NCBI GenBank assembly: GCA_024403415.1
Contig: JAKSRY010000006.1
Span: forward strand, 34,227 to 98,226
Direction: 5' to 3'
Origin: Lachnospiraceae bacterium
GTDB taxonomy: Bacteria; Bacillota; Clostridia; Lachnospirales; Lachnospiraceae
Length of the DNA: 64,000 nt
Both the position numbers and the translations under genes were made by a program. The notes under the pieces were generated by a model. It saw only the letters and a program-made list of their open reading frames with translations. It had not been told where the DNA came from and ran no database searches. Position 1 is the stretch's first letter; every line of letters starts with the position of its first letter. Shown here piece after piece: positions 15,664 through 26,700 of the stretch.

Positions 15664-17538
15664 CTAGCTCTCCTTGTGAAAGAAAGAATAAATACCCTCG
15701 GCAACATTTCTTGTTATTCCATCAACTCCCATAAGCCTTTCCACAGAAGCCTCTTTAACCTCATCAATGGAATCAAAAGAACGCATCAGAGCCTTTCGTC
15801 TTGAAGGTCCGACTCCCGGAATATCATCCAATATGGATTTCACTTCATTTTTATTTCGAAGGGATCTGTGATATTCGATGGCAAATCTGTGTGCCTCGTC
15901 CTGGATTCTGGTAATAAGCTTAAATCCCTCACTGCGACGGTCTATGGGTATTTCAATATTCTGATAATACAGTCCTCTTGTATTATGATTATCATCTTTT
16001 ACCATTCCACAAACCGGAATATTAAGTCTCAGCTCTTCAAGGACTTTTAGTGCTATATTTACCTGTCCTCTTCCGCCATCCATTAATATCAAATCGGGGA
16101 ATTTAGTAAAAGAGCCATATTTTTCGCTCAGTTCTTTCTGCTTCAGTTCTTCCTTCTCTTCAAGTCCATGCGTAAATCTTCTTGTAAGGACTTCTTTCAT
16201 GCATGCATAATCGTCCGGTCCTTCTACGGTTTTCATCCTGAACTTTCGATAATCAGTTTTCTTTGGACTTCCATTCTCAAAAACCACCATGGAAGCAACA
16301 TTCAAAAAACCACCTATATTTGATATATCAAAAGCTTCCATTCTGGTTAATCCCGTAAGACCAAGCTTTTCCTCTATTTCCTTAACTGCACCTGTCGTTC
16401 TTGCCTTTTTCTTTTTAATTTCTTCCATATCCTTTGAAAGAATCATCTGGGCATTCTTTTTGGCAAGTTCTACAAGCTTTTCCTTCTGACCGATTTTAGG
16501 TATATTAATATACATTCGGCTTTCTCTTTTCATTGAAAGCCATTGCTCTATAATCTCCCGATCTTCAATATCTTCCTCTATAAGAAGCTCTCGCGGTATG
16601 AAGGGTGTCCCTGAATAATACTGTTTTACGAAATTCAGCAATATTTCAGAATTGGAAACATCCAGTATATCTGTCATATGGAAATGCTCTCTTCCAATCA
16701 TCCTTCCGTTTCTTACGAAGAATACCTGAACTACCGCATCACTTTCATTTCGGGCAAGAGCCACTATATCTTTGTCCTCTTCATCATAAGCGGTTATCTT
16801 CTGTCTCTCTGACAAAGCCTTGATGGAATTATACATATCCCTGACTTTTGCAGCTTCTTCGAATCGTAATTCCTCTGAAAGCTGCTTCATCTTCTGCTCA
16901 AATTTTACAAGTGTATCCTTATAATTTCCATTAAGAAAATCTATGGCCTCAAGCACCCTTTCATTATATTCCTCTTTTGAAACCTTTCCGATGCAGGGTG
17001 CCGAACACTGGTTAATATGATAGTTAAGGCAGGGCCTTTCTTTTCCTATTTCTTTTGGCAGCAGAGCCTTATTACAGGTTTTGAGCATAAAGAGCTTATT
17101 AACAAGTTCAATTGTTTCTTTAACAGCAACACCTGTTGGATATGGCCCAAAATATTTTGCTTTATCTTTTTTCATCTGTCGCGACAGAATTATTCTTGGA
17201 AATTCTTCAGAAAGAGTCACCTTAATATATGGATAGGTCTTACCATCCTTAAGCATCGTATTATATTTGGGACTGTGCTCCTTTATAAGATTATTTTCCA
17301 GTACAAGGGCTTCAACCTCTGAATCTGTAACTATATATTCAAAGTAGTCTATCAGAGAAACCATTTTTGCAATCTGTGGACCACGGCCTACAATCTTACG
17401 AAAATAAGATCTGACACGATTGTGCAGATCTTTTGCCTTACCTACATAGAGAACAGTATCCTGTTCATCATGCATAATATATACTCCGGGTTCATGCGGA
17501 AGTTTTTTTAATTCTTCATCTACCTTGAATTCTGACAT
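15664..17538 (-). CDS. uvrC: UvrABC system subunit C
   Basis: 624 residues. N-terminal GIY-YIG nuclease domain (PGVYIMHDEQDTVLYVGKAK, HNRVRSYFRK), a central four-Cys segment (CNKAL, CLNYHINQCSAPC), a UVR motif (LSEELRFEEAAKVRDMYNSI), the RNase-H-like domain (EAFDISNIGG, LILMDGGRGQVN) and a C-terminal helix-hairpin-helix (LDDIPGVGPSRRKALMRSF). It makes both incisions around a lesion in nucleotide excision repair. It lies just downstream of the hairpin at 17561-17580, upstream of hprK. Confidence 0.96.
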   Translation of the reverse strand: MSEFKVDEELKKLPHEPGVYIMHDEQDTVLYVGKAKDLHNRVRSYFRKIVGRGPQIAKMVSLIDYFEYIVTDSEVEALVLENNLIKEHSPKYNTMLKDGKTYPYIKVTLSEEFPRIILSRQMKKDKAKYFGPYPTGVAVKETIELVNKLFMLKTCNKALLPKEIGKERPCLNYHINQCSAPCIGKVSKEEYNERVLEAIDFLNGNYKDTLVKFEQKMKQLSEELRFEEAAKVRDMYNSIKALSERQKITAYDEEDKDIVALARNESDAVVQVFFVRNGRMIGREHFHMTDILDVSNSEILLNFVKQYYSGTPFIPRELLIEEDIEDREIIEQWLSMKRESRMYINIPKIGQKEKLVELAKKNAQMILSKDMEEIKKKKARTTGAVKEIEEKLGLTGLTRMEAFDISNIGGFLNVASMVVFENGSPKKTDYRKFRMKTVEGPDDYACMKEVLTRRFTHGLEEKEELKQKELSEKYGSFTKFPDLILMDGGRGQVNIALKVLEELRLNIPVCGMVKDDNHNTRGLYYQNIEIPIDRRSEGFKLITRIQDEAHRFAIEYHRSLRNKNEVKSILDDIPGVGPSRRKALMRSFDSIDEVKEASVERLMGVDGITRNVAEGIYSFFHKES

Positions 17539-17560
17539 ACCATTCTCACATATAACAAAT

Positions 17561-17580
17561 CCCCCATCAAAGGATGGGGG
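17561..17580 (-). terminator. Hairpin between ftsH and uvrC
   Basis: Perfect 8-base stem, CCCCCATC (17561-17568) and GATGGGGG (17573-17580), loop of 4. It lies 13 bases after the ftsH stop. The tract after it on the minus strand (ATTTGTTATATG) is T-rich but interrupted, so termination may be partial. Confidence 0.55.
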
Positions 17581-17592
17581 AAATATATCGTT

Positions 17593-19749
17593 TTAATCTA
17601 ATGGTGCTCCTGAAAAACGACCTTTTGAAGCATCTTTGTCAGGATGCTCCGGTCCCGGAGGAGGCGGTGTCCATCTTTCTTCTTTCTTGGCTTCAGCCTC
17701 TTCTTTGGTCTTAGTCGCATCGTCAACCTTGACATCAACACCTGCTGTATAATCTATATGATCATAGGTTGCTTTAACATCCTCACCCTTATTTTCGGAA
17801 TCTGTCTTGTCAGAATCCTCCTTAGGCTCCGGAATTCCCTTCATTTCACGGAAAATCTTCATGAATTCCTTACCTGATATGGTTTCTTTTTCAATAAGGT
17901 GAGAGGCCAGCTGATGCATTATCTCCATATTCTCGGAAATCATTACCTTGGCTTCTTCATAACACTGTTTCAGAATATTCATCACTTCGGTATCAATATC
18001 TGCTACAGTTCTGTCTGAACAGGTATATCTTGAAGCACCGTCAAGATACTGACTTTCAACAGTTGCAAGACCCATAAGTCCAAAACGTTCACTCATACCG
18101 AAACGAGTAACCATATTCTGAGCCATACTTGTGGCTTTTTCTATATCATTGGCAGCACCTGTTGTAACGTCGCCAAATACAATCTCTTCTGCGGCACGGC
18201 CACCAAGCAGAGAAACCAGTCTTGCATGAAGCTCTGCCTTTGTCTCCAGGTACTTTTCCTCTTCAGGGACATTCATTACATAACCCAATGCTCCCATGGT
18301 TCTCGGAACAATTGTAATTTTCTGAATAGGCTCAGAGTTCTTCTGAAGAGCAGATATAAGAGCATGTCCAACTTCATGATATGAAACAATTTCACGCTCT
18401 TTCTTTGACATGATTCTGTCTTTCTTTTCTTTTCCGACAAGAACCTGCTCAACAGCTGCAAATAGATCCTTCTGGCTGACAGCAGAACGACCATGCTGAA
18501 CTGCCATAATTGCACCTTCATTTATCATATTTGCAAGATCTGCACCTACCGCACCTGATGTTGCAAGAGCAATCTCATCTAAATCTACGGTTTCATCAAG
18601 ATGTACATCCTTGGCATGAACCTTAAGAATTTCTACTCTTCCCTTAAGATCCGGCTTATCAACTATGATACGTCTGTCAAATCTACCGGGTCTTAACAAT
18701 GCTTTATCAAGAATCTCCGGTCTGTTTGTAGCACCGAGAATCAAAATACCCTTTGAAGTATCAAAACCATCCATCTCTGAAAGAAGCTGGTTAAGTGTCT
18801 GCTCACGTTCTTCATTACCGCCACCGTATTTATTGTCACGGCTTCTTCCGATTGCATCAATTTCGTCTATGAATATAATACAGGGAGCATTTTTTGTTGC
18901 TTCCTTAAAAAGATCACGTACTCTCGATGCACCGACACCAACATAAAGCTCGATAAAATCAGAGCCTGCCAAAGAAAAGAATGGTACATGAGCCTCACCT
19001 GCAACAGCCTTTGCAAGAAGTGTTTTTCCTGTTCCCGGAGGTCCTACAAGCAAAGCTCCTTTAGGAAGTTTCGCACCTATTCCTGAATATTTCTCAGGGT
19101 TATGAAGGAAATCAACCACCTCCTGAAGAGACTCCTTTGCTTCATCCTCACCGGCAACATCCTTAAATGTAACTCCTGTATCTTTCTGAACATATACTTT
19201 GGCATTTGACTTACCAACACCAAGCGCACCGCCACCCTTGCTTACTCTTCTGAAAAGGAATCCTAAAAGGAACCACATAAGCAGAATGGGGAACACATAT
19301 GACAGGAAGAAATTAAAAATCAAACTGCTCGAATTGGTCACTTCTCCCCGCACATCAACGTTTGCCTTAAGAAGTCGTGCAGTAAGTGTGTCATCATCTT
19401 CTACCTTACCGGTATAATATGTCTTTCTTCCCATATCGTAACCTGACAGGAAGTCAAAAAGTCCACCATTGTCCTCATTGGAAGTCGTTACTGCATTCTT
19501 GGGGACTATCTCAACACGATCTGACATAATCTCAACCGAAGAAAGCTGTCCGTTTTCCAACATACTTATGAAGTTCGTATATGATACTTCTTCTGAAGAC
19601 TTGCCGGTCAACAGGTTCATAACCATCGCAAAAATAAAGAAAGAAATTACACCCGCAATAATTATGATAAAAATATTCTGTTTTTTAGGATCCTTACCAT
19701 TATTCGATCCATTATTGTTTTTGTTCTGATTATTTTCGTTTTCTGTCAT
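17593..19749 (-). CDS. ftsH: ATP-dependent zinc metalloprotease FtsH
   Basis: 718 residues. Transmembrane helices near residues 25-48 and 142-167 flank an external domain. The AAA domain has Walker [15 protein letters not shown] (236-243), Walker [13 protein letters not shown] and the arginine-finger region LRPGRFDRR. The protease domain carries the zinc motif HEVGH. The last 60 or so residues are charged and proline-rich ([17 protein letters not shown]) and not part of the conserved core. It degrades membrane and short-lived cytoplasmic proteins. It starts 2 bases after the DUF1846 gene, and glgP lies beyond that, so all three look like one transcription unit. Confidence 0.96.
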   Translation of the reverse strand: MTENENNQNKNNNGSNNGKDPKKQNIFIIIIAGVISFFIFAMVMNLLTGKSSEEVSYTNFISMLENGQLSSVEIMSDRVEIVPKNAVTTSNEDNGGLFDFLSGYDMGRKTYYTGKVEDDDTLTARLLKANVDVRGEVTNSSSLIFNFFLSYVFPILLMWFLLGFLFRRVSKGGGALGVGKSNAKVYVQKDTGVTFKDVAGEDEAKESLQEVVDFLHNPEKYSGIGAKLPKGALLVGPPGTGKTLLAKAVAGEAHVPFFSLAGSDFIELYVGVGASRVRDLFKEATKNAPCIIFIDEIDAIGRSRDNKYGGGNEEREQTLNQLLSEMDGFDTSKGILILGATNRPEILDKALLRPGRFDRRIIVDKPDLKGRVEILKVHAKDVHLDETVDLDEIALATSGAVGADLANMINEGAIMAVQHGRSAVSQKDLFAAVEQVLVGKEKKDRIMSKKEREIVSYHEVGHALISALQKNSEPIQKITIVPRTMGALGYVMNVPEEEKYLETKAELHARLVSLLGGRAAEEIVFGDVTTGAANDIEKATSMAQNMVTRFGMSERFGLMGLATVESQYLDGASRYTCSDRTVADIDTEVMNILKQCYEEAKVMISENMEIMHQLASHLIEKETISGKEFMKIFREMKGIPEPKEDSDKTDSENKGEDVKATYDHIDYTAGVDVKVDDATKTKEEAEAKKEERWTPPPPGPEHPDKDASKGRFSGAPLD

Positions 19750-19751
19750 AA

Positions 19752-21218
19752 TTACTTTTTCCTGGGATCAGAAGTCAAATCAACTCCTAATCTCATAAAT
19801 GTTTTAATATCAACATCAGACAGCATAACCGAAGTATGTACCTGACATCCTCTGAGTTTTGGAAGCTGTTCTATTGCCAGCTTTGCATTTTCATCCATAC
19901 TTGCCGAAATTGATAATGCGATAAGCACTTCATCAGTATGAAGTCTTGGATTTTTTCCTCCAAGATACTCTGTTTTCAGCAATTGTATAGGTTCTATTGC
20001 CCTAGGAGATATAATCTTAACTTCATGGTCAATTCCTGCAAGATGCTTAAGAGCATTAAGAAGCAATGCTGCTGATGCTCCAAGCAAATCTGTGGTTTTT
20101 GATGTGATAATCGTACCATCCGAAAGTTCGATAGCTGCTGCATGACACTTATTCTTGTCTGCACGCTCATTTGCCGCAACAGTAACCTTTCTGTCAGCAG
20201 TGGTAATCTTGGCCTTTTTCATAATGAGTTCAATTTTATAAGCCTCATTTTCTGCAGTCTCAGTCTCATCCTTAACCACACGATTAAGTGCCTTATAATA
20301 TCTTCTGATTATCTCCATTCTTGATGCTTCGGCACATGCCTCGTCATCAAAAATACAGTTACCTGCCATATTAACACCCATATCAGTAGGTGATTTATAA
20401 GGGCTCTCTCCGTATATTTTTTCAAACATAGCAGAAAGAACAGGGAATATTTCAAGGTCTCGATTATAATTAACAGCTGTTGTATTGTAGGCCTCGAGAT
20501 GGAAGTTATCAATCATATTTACATCATCAAGATCAGCTGTTGCTGCTTCATAAGCAAGGTTAATAGGATGATTAAGCGGAACATTCCAAATTGGGAAAGT
20601 CTCGAACTTGGCATATCCTGCCTTAACTCCTCTTTTATTCTCATGATACAGCTGACTCAAACATGTAGCCATCTTTCCCGAACCGGGTCCGGGAGCTGTA
20701 ATAACTACAAGGGGTCTTGTTGTCTCAATATAATCGTTCTTACCAAATCCTTTTTCGGAAATAATAGTATCAACACTATGCGGATAACCTTCTATAACAT
20801 AATGCTGATATACCTTTATTCCACGCTTTTTAAGCTTACTCTTAAATGAATTAACGCTTGGCTGATTAACGTAATGGGTTAAGCATACGGAACCTACATA
20901 CAACCCAAGATTTTCGAAGGCTTCCTTAAGTCTCAAAACATCTTCATCATATGATATTCCGATGTCGCTTCTCATTTTGTTTTTGACTATATCATTTGCA
21001 TTAATAACAATGACAATTTCAACTCTGTCAGAAAGCTTCATCAGCATACGAAGCTTACTGTCAGGCTCAAATCCCGGAAGAACTCTCGATGCATGATAGT
21101 CATCGAACAGTTTTCCTCCGAATTCGAGATATAACTTATCACCAAACTTTTCAATCCTTTCGCGAATGTGCTCGGACTGCATTTTCAGATATTTTTCATT
21201 ATCGAAACCAGTTTTCAT
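19752..21218 (-). CDS. DUF1846 family protein
   Basis: 488 residues, full length for the family, opening MKTGFDNEKYLKMQSEHIRE and running through YLEFGGKLFDDYHASRVLPG and VITAPGPGSGKMATCLSQLY, a P-loop-like glycine stretch. Structures are known for relatives, and function has not been settled to my knowledge. The PGPGSGKMA segment suggests nucleotide or phosphate binding (inference). The gene is packed between glgP (1 base) and ftsH (2 bases), so it is co-expressed with glycogen breakdown and membrane proteolysis, although that does not show a shared job. No signal peptide or membrane segment is visible. Confidence 0.88.
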   Translation of the reverse strand: MKTGFDNEKYLKMQSEHIRERIEKFGDKLYLEFGGKLFDDYHASRVLPGFEPDSKLRMLMKLSDRVEIVIVINANDIVKNKMRSDIGISYDEDVLRLKEAFENLGLYVGSVCLTHYVNQPSVNSFKSKLKKRGIKVYQHYVIEGYPHSVDTIISEKGFGKNDYIETTRPLVVITAPGPGSGKMATCLSQLYHENKRGVKAGYAKFETFPIWNVPLNHPINLAYEAATADLDDVNMIDNFHLEAYNTTAVNYNRDLEIFPVLSAMFEKIYGESPYKSPTDMGVNMAGNCIFDDEACAEASRMEIIRRYYKALNRVVKDETETAENEAYKIELIMKKAKITTADRKVTVAANERADKNKCHAAAIELSDGTIITSKTTDLLGASAALLLNALKHLAGIDHEVKIISPRAIEPIQLLKTEYLGGKNPRLHTDEVLIALSISASMDENAKLAIEQLPKLRGCQVHTSVMLSDVDIKTFMRLGVDLTSDPRKK

Positions 21219-21219
21219 A

Positions 21220-23709
21220 TTATGCCTTCTTTTTAGAAATCTTTACTTTGTCAAGATGCCAGATGTCGTCTACATATTCCTGAATTGTTCTGTCTGATGT
21301 GAACTTACCTACAGAACCAACATTCAATATTGCCATCTTAGCCCAGTTCTTCTCATCCTTATATGCCTGTTCAATTCTGGCCTGAGCATCTGCATATGAA
21401 CGGAAATCCTTCAAAATGAAATATGTATCTGCCTTTGAAGTACTGATAGTATTCAAAAGTGAGTTGTAAAGTGTTCTAAATCTGTCAGGATCGTTAGGTG
21501 CATATGTTCCATTAATAAGCTGCATAAGAACACGTCTTATATCAGGATCGTTATTAAAGATTTCATTAGGATCATATCCGCCATTATGTTCGAAATTGAT
21601 TACTTCGTCAGAGCTTAATCCGAATATAAACATATTCTCTTCTCCAACTTCTTCACACATTTCTACATTGGCACCATCCATTGTACCGATTGTAAGTGCA
21701 CCGTTTAACATGAATTTCATGTTACCTGTACCGGAAGCTTCCTTTGATGCAGTAGAAATCTGCTCGGAAACATCTGCTGCAGCGAAGATCATTTCGGCAT
21801 TTGAAACTTTATAATCTTCAATAAATACAACCTTAAGCTTTCCGTTAATGCTTTCATCATTATTAACTACATCTGCAACTGAGTTGATGAGCTTAATTGT
21901 CATCTTTGCGTTATAATATCCTGCTGCTGCCTTTGCTCCAAAGATAAATGTTCTTGGATAGAAGTCCATGCTTGGGTTATCTTTAATCTTGTTATAAAGA
22001 TACATAACATGGAGAATATTCATAAGCTGTCTCTTATACTCATGAAGTCTCTTAACCTGAACATCAAAGATTGATCTTGGATCAACTTCAATTCCGTTAT
22101 GCTCCATGATGTATTTAGCAAGACGCACCTTGTTCTGGTACTTGATGTTCATAAACTCCTGCTGAGCTTTCTCATCATCTGCGTATATCTTAAGCTTTGA
22201 AATCTTTGAAAGATCTGTAATCCAGTCTGTTCCAACATGTGCTGAAACCCAGTCAGCAAGAAGAGGATTACCATGAAGAAGGAATCTTCTCTGAGTAATA
22301 CCGTTTGTCTTATTGTTAAACTTCTCAGGCATCATCTGATAGAAGTCCTTGAGTTCCTGATTCTTAAGGATTTCTGTATGAAGTCTTGCAACACCGTTTA
22401 CAGAATAACTGCATGCGATTGCAAGATAAGCCATTCTAACCTGTCCATCATAGATAATTGCCATAGAACGAATCTTTTCAGGCTGGTTTGGATATCTTTC
22501 CTGAATCTGTGCAATAAATCTGCGGTTGATTTCTTCAATAATCTGGTAAACTCTCGGAAGAAGTCTGCTGAACAATTCAATAGGCCACTTCTCAAGCGCT
22601 TCTGCCATAATTGTGTGGTTTGTATAAGCACAGGTCTTGGTTGTTACTTCCCATGCCTCATCCCATGTAAGATAATGTTCATCCATAAGGATTCTCATAA
22701 GTTCAGCTGTAGCAACTGTAGGATGTGTATCGTTCAACTGGAAAGTAACCTTTTCATGGAACTTTCTGATATCATCATGCTTACGCATATATTTGGCAAT
22801 TGCTTCCTGAACAGATGCTGAAATAAAGAAATACTGCTGCTTAAGTCTTAATTCCTTTCCTGCATAATGGTTATCATTAGGATAGAGAACTTCTACGATA
22901 TTTCTTGCAAGATTTCCCTGTTCAACGGCCTTCTGATAATCACCCTTGTCAAATGAATCAAGCTGGAAGCACTCAATTGGTTCAGCATCCCAGATTCTCA
23001 ATGTATTAACAATATTATTTCCATATCCAACGATTGGCATATCATAAGGAATAGCCTTAACCGACTGATAACCTTCCTGATGGAAGTTATTTCTTCCTGT
23101 TTCATCAGGAGTAACCTCTACCCAGCCGCCAAACTTAACAATCTTTGCATATTCAGGACGACGAAGTTCAAATGGATTACCATTTTCAAGCCAGTTATCC
23201 GGAACCTCTATCTGATATCCGTCTCTGATAGCCTGCTTGAACATACCATAACGATATCTGATACCACATCCGTATGCTGCATATCCTAATGTAGCAAGGG
23301 AATCAAGGAAACAAGCTGCAAGTCTTCCAAGACCACCGTTACCAAGAGCTGCATCCGGCTCCTGGTCTTCAATAACATCAAGATCAAGTCCAAGTTCATC
23401 AAGAGCTTCCTTAACTGTCTTATAAGCCTTAAGGTTAATGATGTTATTTCCAAGAGCACGTCCCATAAGGAATTCCATTGACATATAGTAAACAGTCTTT
23501 GGATCCTGCTTATCAAACTGCTTCTGTGTTTCCATCCAGTTATCAATAACTGTATCCTTTATTGCATATGCAACCGCCTCAAAAATCTGCTGAGGTGTTG
23601 CTTCTTCAAGTGTTTTACGATACAAAGTCTTGATGCTGTAGATAACACTCTTTTTGAACTCTTCTTTATTCACTCCTAAATTCTCAATAGCTGTTTTCTT
23701 TGCGGGCAT
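21220..23709 (-). CDS. glgP: Glycogen/starch/alpha-glucan phosphorylase
   Basis: 829 residues, the regular GT35 length. Conserved blocks include YYMSMEFLMGRALGNNIINL, DAALGNGGLGRLAACFLDSL, the HEYKRQLMNILHVMYLYNKI segment and the PLP-lysine region SKEASGTGNMKFMLNGALTI followed by GTMDGANVEM. It releases glucose 1-phosphate from storage glucan in the cytoplasm. AGGAGG precedes the ATG. It sits 23 bases after ileS and is followed without a gap by DUF1846 and ftsH. Together with alpha-galactosidase and glucokinase in the window it fits a carbohydrate-fermenting lifestyle. Confidence 0.96.
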   Translation of the reverse strand: MPAKKTAIENLGVNKEEFKKSVIYSIKTLYRKTLEEATPQQIFEAVAYAIKDTVIDNWMETQKQFDKQDPKTVYYMSMEFLMGRALGNNIINLKAYKTVKEALDELGLDLDVIEDQEPDAALGNGGLGRLAACFLDSLATLGYAAYGCGIRYRYGMFKQAIRDGYQIEVPDNWLENGNPFELRRPEYAKIVKFGGWVEVTPDETGRNNFHQEGYQSVKAIPYDMPIVGYGNNIVNTLRIWDAEPIECFQLDSFDKGDYQKAVEQGNLARNIVEVLYPNDNHYAGKELRLKQQYFFISASVQEAIAKYMRKHDDIRKFHEKVTFQLNDTHPTVATAELMRILMDEHYLTWDEAWEVTTKTCAYTNHTIMAEALEKWPIELFSRLLPRVYQIIEEINRRFIAQIQERYPNQPEKIRSMAIIYDGQVRMAYLAIACSYSVNGVARLHTEILKNQELKDFYQMMPEKFNNKTNGITQRRFLLHGNPLLADWVSAHVGTDWITDLSKISKLKIYADDEKAQQEFMNIKYQNKVRLAKYIMEHNGIEVDPRSIFDVQVKRLHEYKRQLMNILHVMYLYNKIKDNPSMDFYPRTFIFGAKAAAGYYNAKMTIKLINSVADVVNNDESINGKLKVVFIEDYKVSNAEMIFAAADVSEQISTASKEASGTGNMKFMLNGALTIGTMDGANVEMCEEVGEENMFIFGLSSDEVINFEHNGGYDPNEIFNNDPDIRRVLMQLINGTYAPNDPDRFRTLYNSLLNTISTSKADTYFILKDFRSYADAQARIEQAYKDEKNWAKMAILNVGSVGKFTSDRTIQEYVDDIWHLDKVKISKKKA

Positions 23710-23732
23710 TAAAATTCTCCTCCTTATCCCTC

Positions 23733-26700
23733 TTATACTTTTTCTACTGAAATGACTGCCTTTTCACCATTAATGTTCCATTCTTTTGAAACTGCAAAGA
23801 CAGATCCATCTGCTATTTCATCTGCCAGTACTTTTGATGCGATAGCATCAAAGTTGTTTTTAACAACGGCAGAAATCTTTTCATTATCTTTAACGCCAAC
23901 CTTAATTCTGTCCATAACCTCAAAGCCGGCATCTTTTCTCATAGTCTGAATCTTTGAAATGACTTCAAGAACAAATCCTTCTTCAATAAGTTCAGGGGTA
24001 AGGTTCGTATCAAGTACAACCGTAATCTTGTTATCAGCCTCTGTTACAAATCCTGCCTTTTCAGAAACATCAATAAGCAGATCTTCCTTTGTAAGCTTAA
24101 CTTCAACGCCATTTACATCAAAGCTTATAAATCCTTCTGTTTCAAGAGACTTCATGGCTGCAGAACCATCAATATCTGCAAGATATTTCTGTATTCCACC
24201 AAGCTGCTTACCATACTTAGGACCAACTGTTCTAAGCTGAGGCTTGAATGAATAGCTTGTAAGATCAGATACGTCTTCCTTAAAAATTACTTCCTTAACA
24301 TTAAGTTCTTCCTCAATGATATCTGTGAAGAATTTAGGAAGAGCTGCATCACTCTTTACATACATTGCACTGATTGGCTGACGGGTTTTCATATTTGCTG
24401 CATTTCTTGCTGCACGTCCAAGTACAACCACATCAAGAACTGCTTCCATATTCTTTTCGAGCTCTGAATCAATCCACTCTTCATTAACCTTAGGGAAATC
24501 GCAAAGGTGAATACTTAATGGAGCGCTCTTATCATTTGTTCTGACAAGATTCTGATAAATCTGCTCTGTCATAAAAGGAATCATAGGAGCTGCACACTTA
24601 CTGATTTCAACCAATGCAGTATATAAGGTCATATATGCATTAATCTTATCCTGCTCCATTCCCTTAGCCCAGAAACGCTCACGACAACGACGAACGTACC
24701 AGTTACTCATCTCATCAACGAAATCATCGAGAACTCGTCCTGCTTCCGGAATTCTGTAGTTATTAAGATTATCATCAACTTCACGAATGGCTGTATTAAG
24801 CTTTGAGAGAAGCCATTTGTCCATAACGGGAAGCTTGTCATAATCAAGTGTATATTTTGTTGCATCAAAATCATCTATATTTGCATACAGAATGAAGAAT
24901 GCATAAGTATTCCATAAGGTACCAAGGAATTTTCTCTGTCCTTCCTGAACTGCCTTACCATAGAATCTGTTCGGAAGCCATGGAGCAGAATTTGTATAAA
25001 AATACCATCTTATTGCATCTGCACCATACTGTCCAAGAGAATCAAACGGATCAATTGCATTTCCTTTTGACTTAGACATCTTTTCACCATTCTCATCAAG
25101 AACAAGTCCAAGAACAATGACATTCTCGTAAGGAGACTTGTTGAAGAGAAGTGTTGATTCTGCCATAAGAGAATAGAACCAGCCTCTTGTCTGGTCTACA
25201 GCCTCTGAAATGAAAGCTGCAGGGAACTGTGATTCAAATAATTCCTTATTCTCAAATGGATAGTGATGCTGAGCAAACGGCATTGCACCTGAATCAAACC
25301 AGCAGTCAATAACTTCCGGTACTCTCTTCATTGTCTTTCCACACTTAGGACAGGTGCAGGTTATTTCATCAATATATGGTCTGTGTAATTCAACAGTCTT
25401 AGCAGCAGGATTTCCTGACTTTTCAACCAGTTCTTCACGAGAACCGATTGAATCCTGGTATCCACAGTCTGCACACTCCCAGATATTAAGAGGAGTTCCC
25501 CAGTATCTGTTTCTTGAAATACCCCAGTCCTGAATATTTTCAAGCCAGTTTCCAAATCTTCCTTCACCAATAGACTGAGGAATCCAGTTAACTGTCTTAT
25601 TATTCTTAACCAAATCATCTTTAACAGCAGTCATCTTGATAAACCATGACTCACGTGCATAGTAAAGAAGTGGTGTACTACATCTCCAACAATGAGGATA
25701 ATCATGCTCAACCTTTGGAGCACTAAAGAGAATTCCTCTTGCATCAAGGTCCTTTAATACTTCAGGATCACAGCTTACTGCTCCTTCATCGATTTCCTTC
25801 TGGGTAGGCTTACAACGCTGACCTGCAAAAGGAGTTTCCGGCTTCATAACGCCATGATCATCTACCATCTGTACAAATGCAGCATCATATTTACGTCCAA
25901 CTCTGGCATCATCTTCACCGAATGCAGGTGCGATATGTACAATACCGGTACCATCACCCATCGTTACATAATCATCACAGTATACGAAGAAACCTTTCTT
26001 GTGCTGCTTATCAACAGCATCTTTTGCACACTGATAAAGTGGTTCGTATTCTTTATATTCAAGATCCTTACCAACATAAGTCTCAAGTACTTCATATGCA
26101 GGTGTTCCTTCTTCTCTTTCAATACTTCCGAGAACAGTATCAAGAAGAGGCTCTGCCATGATATATGTAAATCCATCTGCTGCCTTAACCTTTGCATAAG
26201 TTTCAGAAGGATTAACACACAAAGCAATGTTTGAAGGAAGTGTCCATGGAGTTGTTGTCCATGCAAGGAAATATGCATCTTCCCCAACCATCTTAAATCT
26301 TACAACAGCTGTACGCTCCTTCAATGTCTTATATCCCTGTGCAACCTCATGAGAAGAAAGAGGAGTTCCACAACGAGGACAATAAGGAACAATCTTGAAG
26401 CCTTTATATAGAAGCTTCTTCTTCCATATTTCATTAAGAGCCCACCATTCAGACTCGATGAAATTATCATCATAGGTTACATATGGGTTATCCATATCGG
26501 CCCAGAAACCAACAGTTCCTGAGAAATCTTCCCACATTCCCTTATATTTCCAAACAGATTCCTTACATTTAGAAATAAAAGGATCAAGACCATATGCTTC
26601 AATCTGGTCCTTTCCATTGATTCCGACTAATTTTTCAACTTCAAGCTCAACAGGAAGTCCATGTGTATCCCATCCTGCTTTTCTTGGAACCATATATCCT

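Noticed and set aside
22273-22821. 182-codon plus-strand open frame opposite glgP
   Set aside because: It lies entirely inside the conserved phosphorylase, has biased composition (many Cys, Leu, Ile), no known motif and no ribosome binding site.
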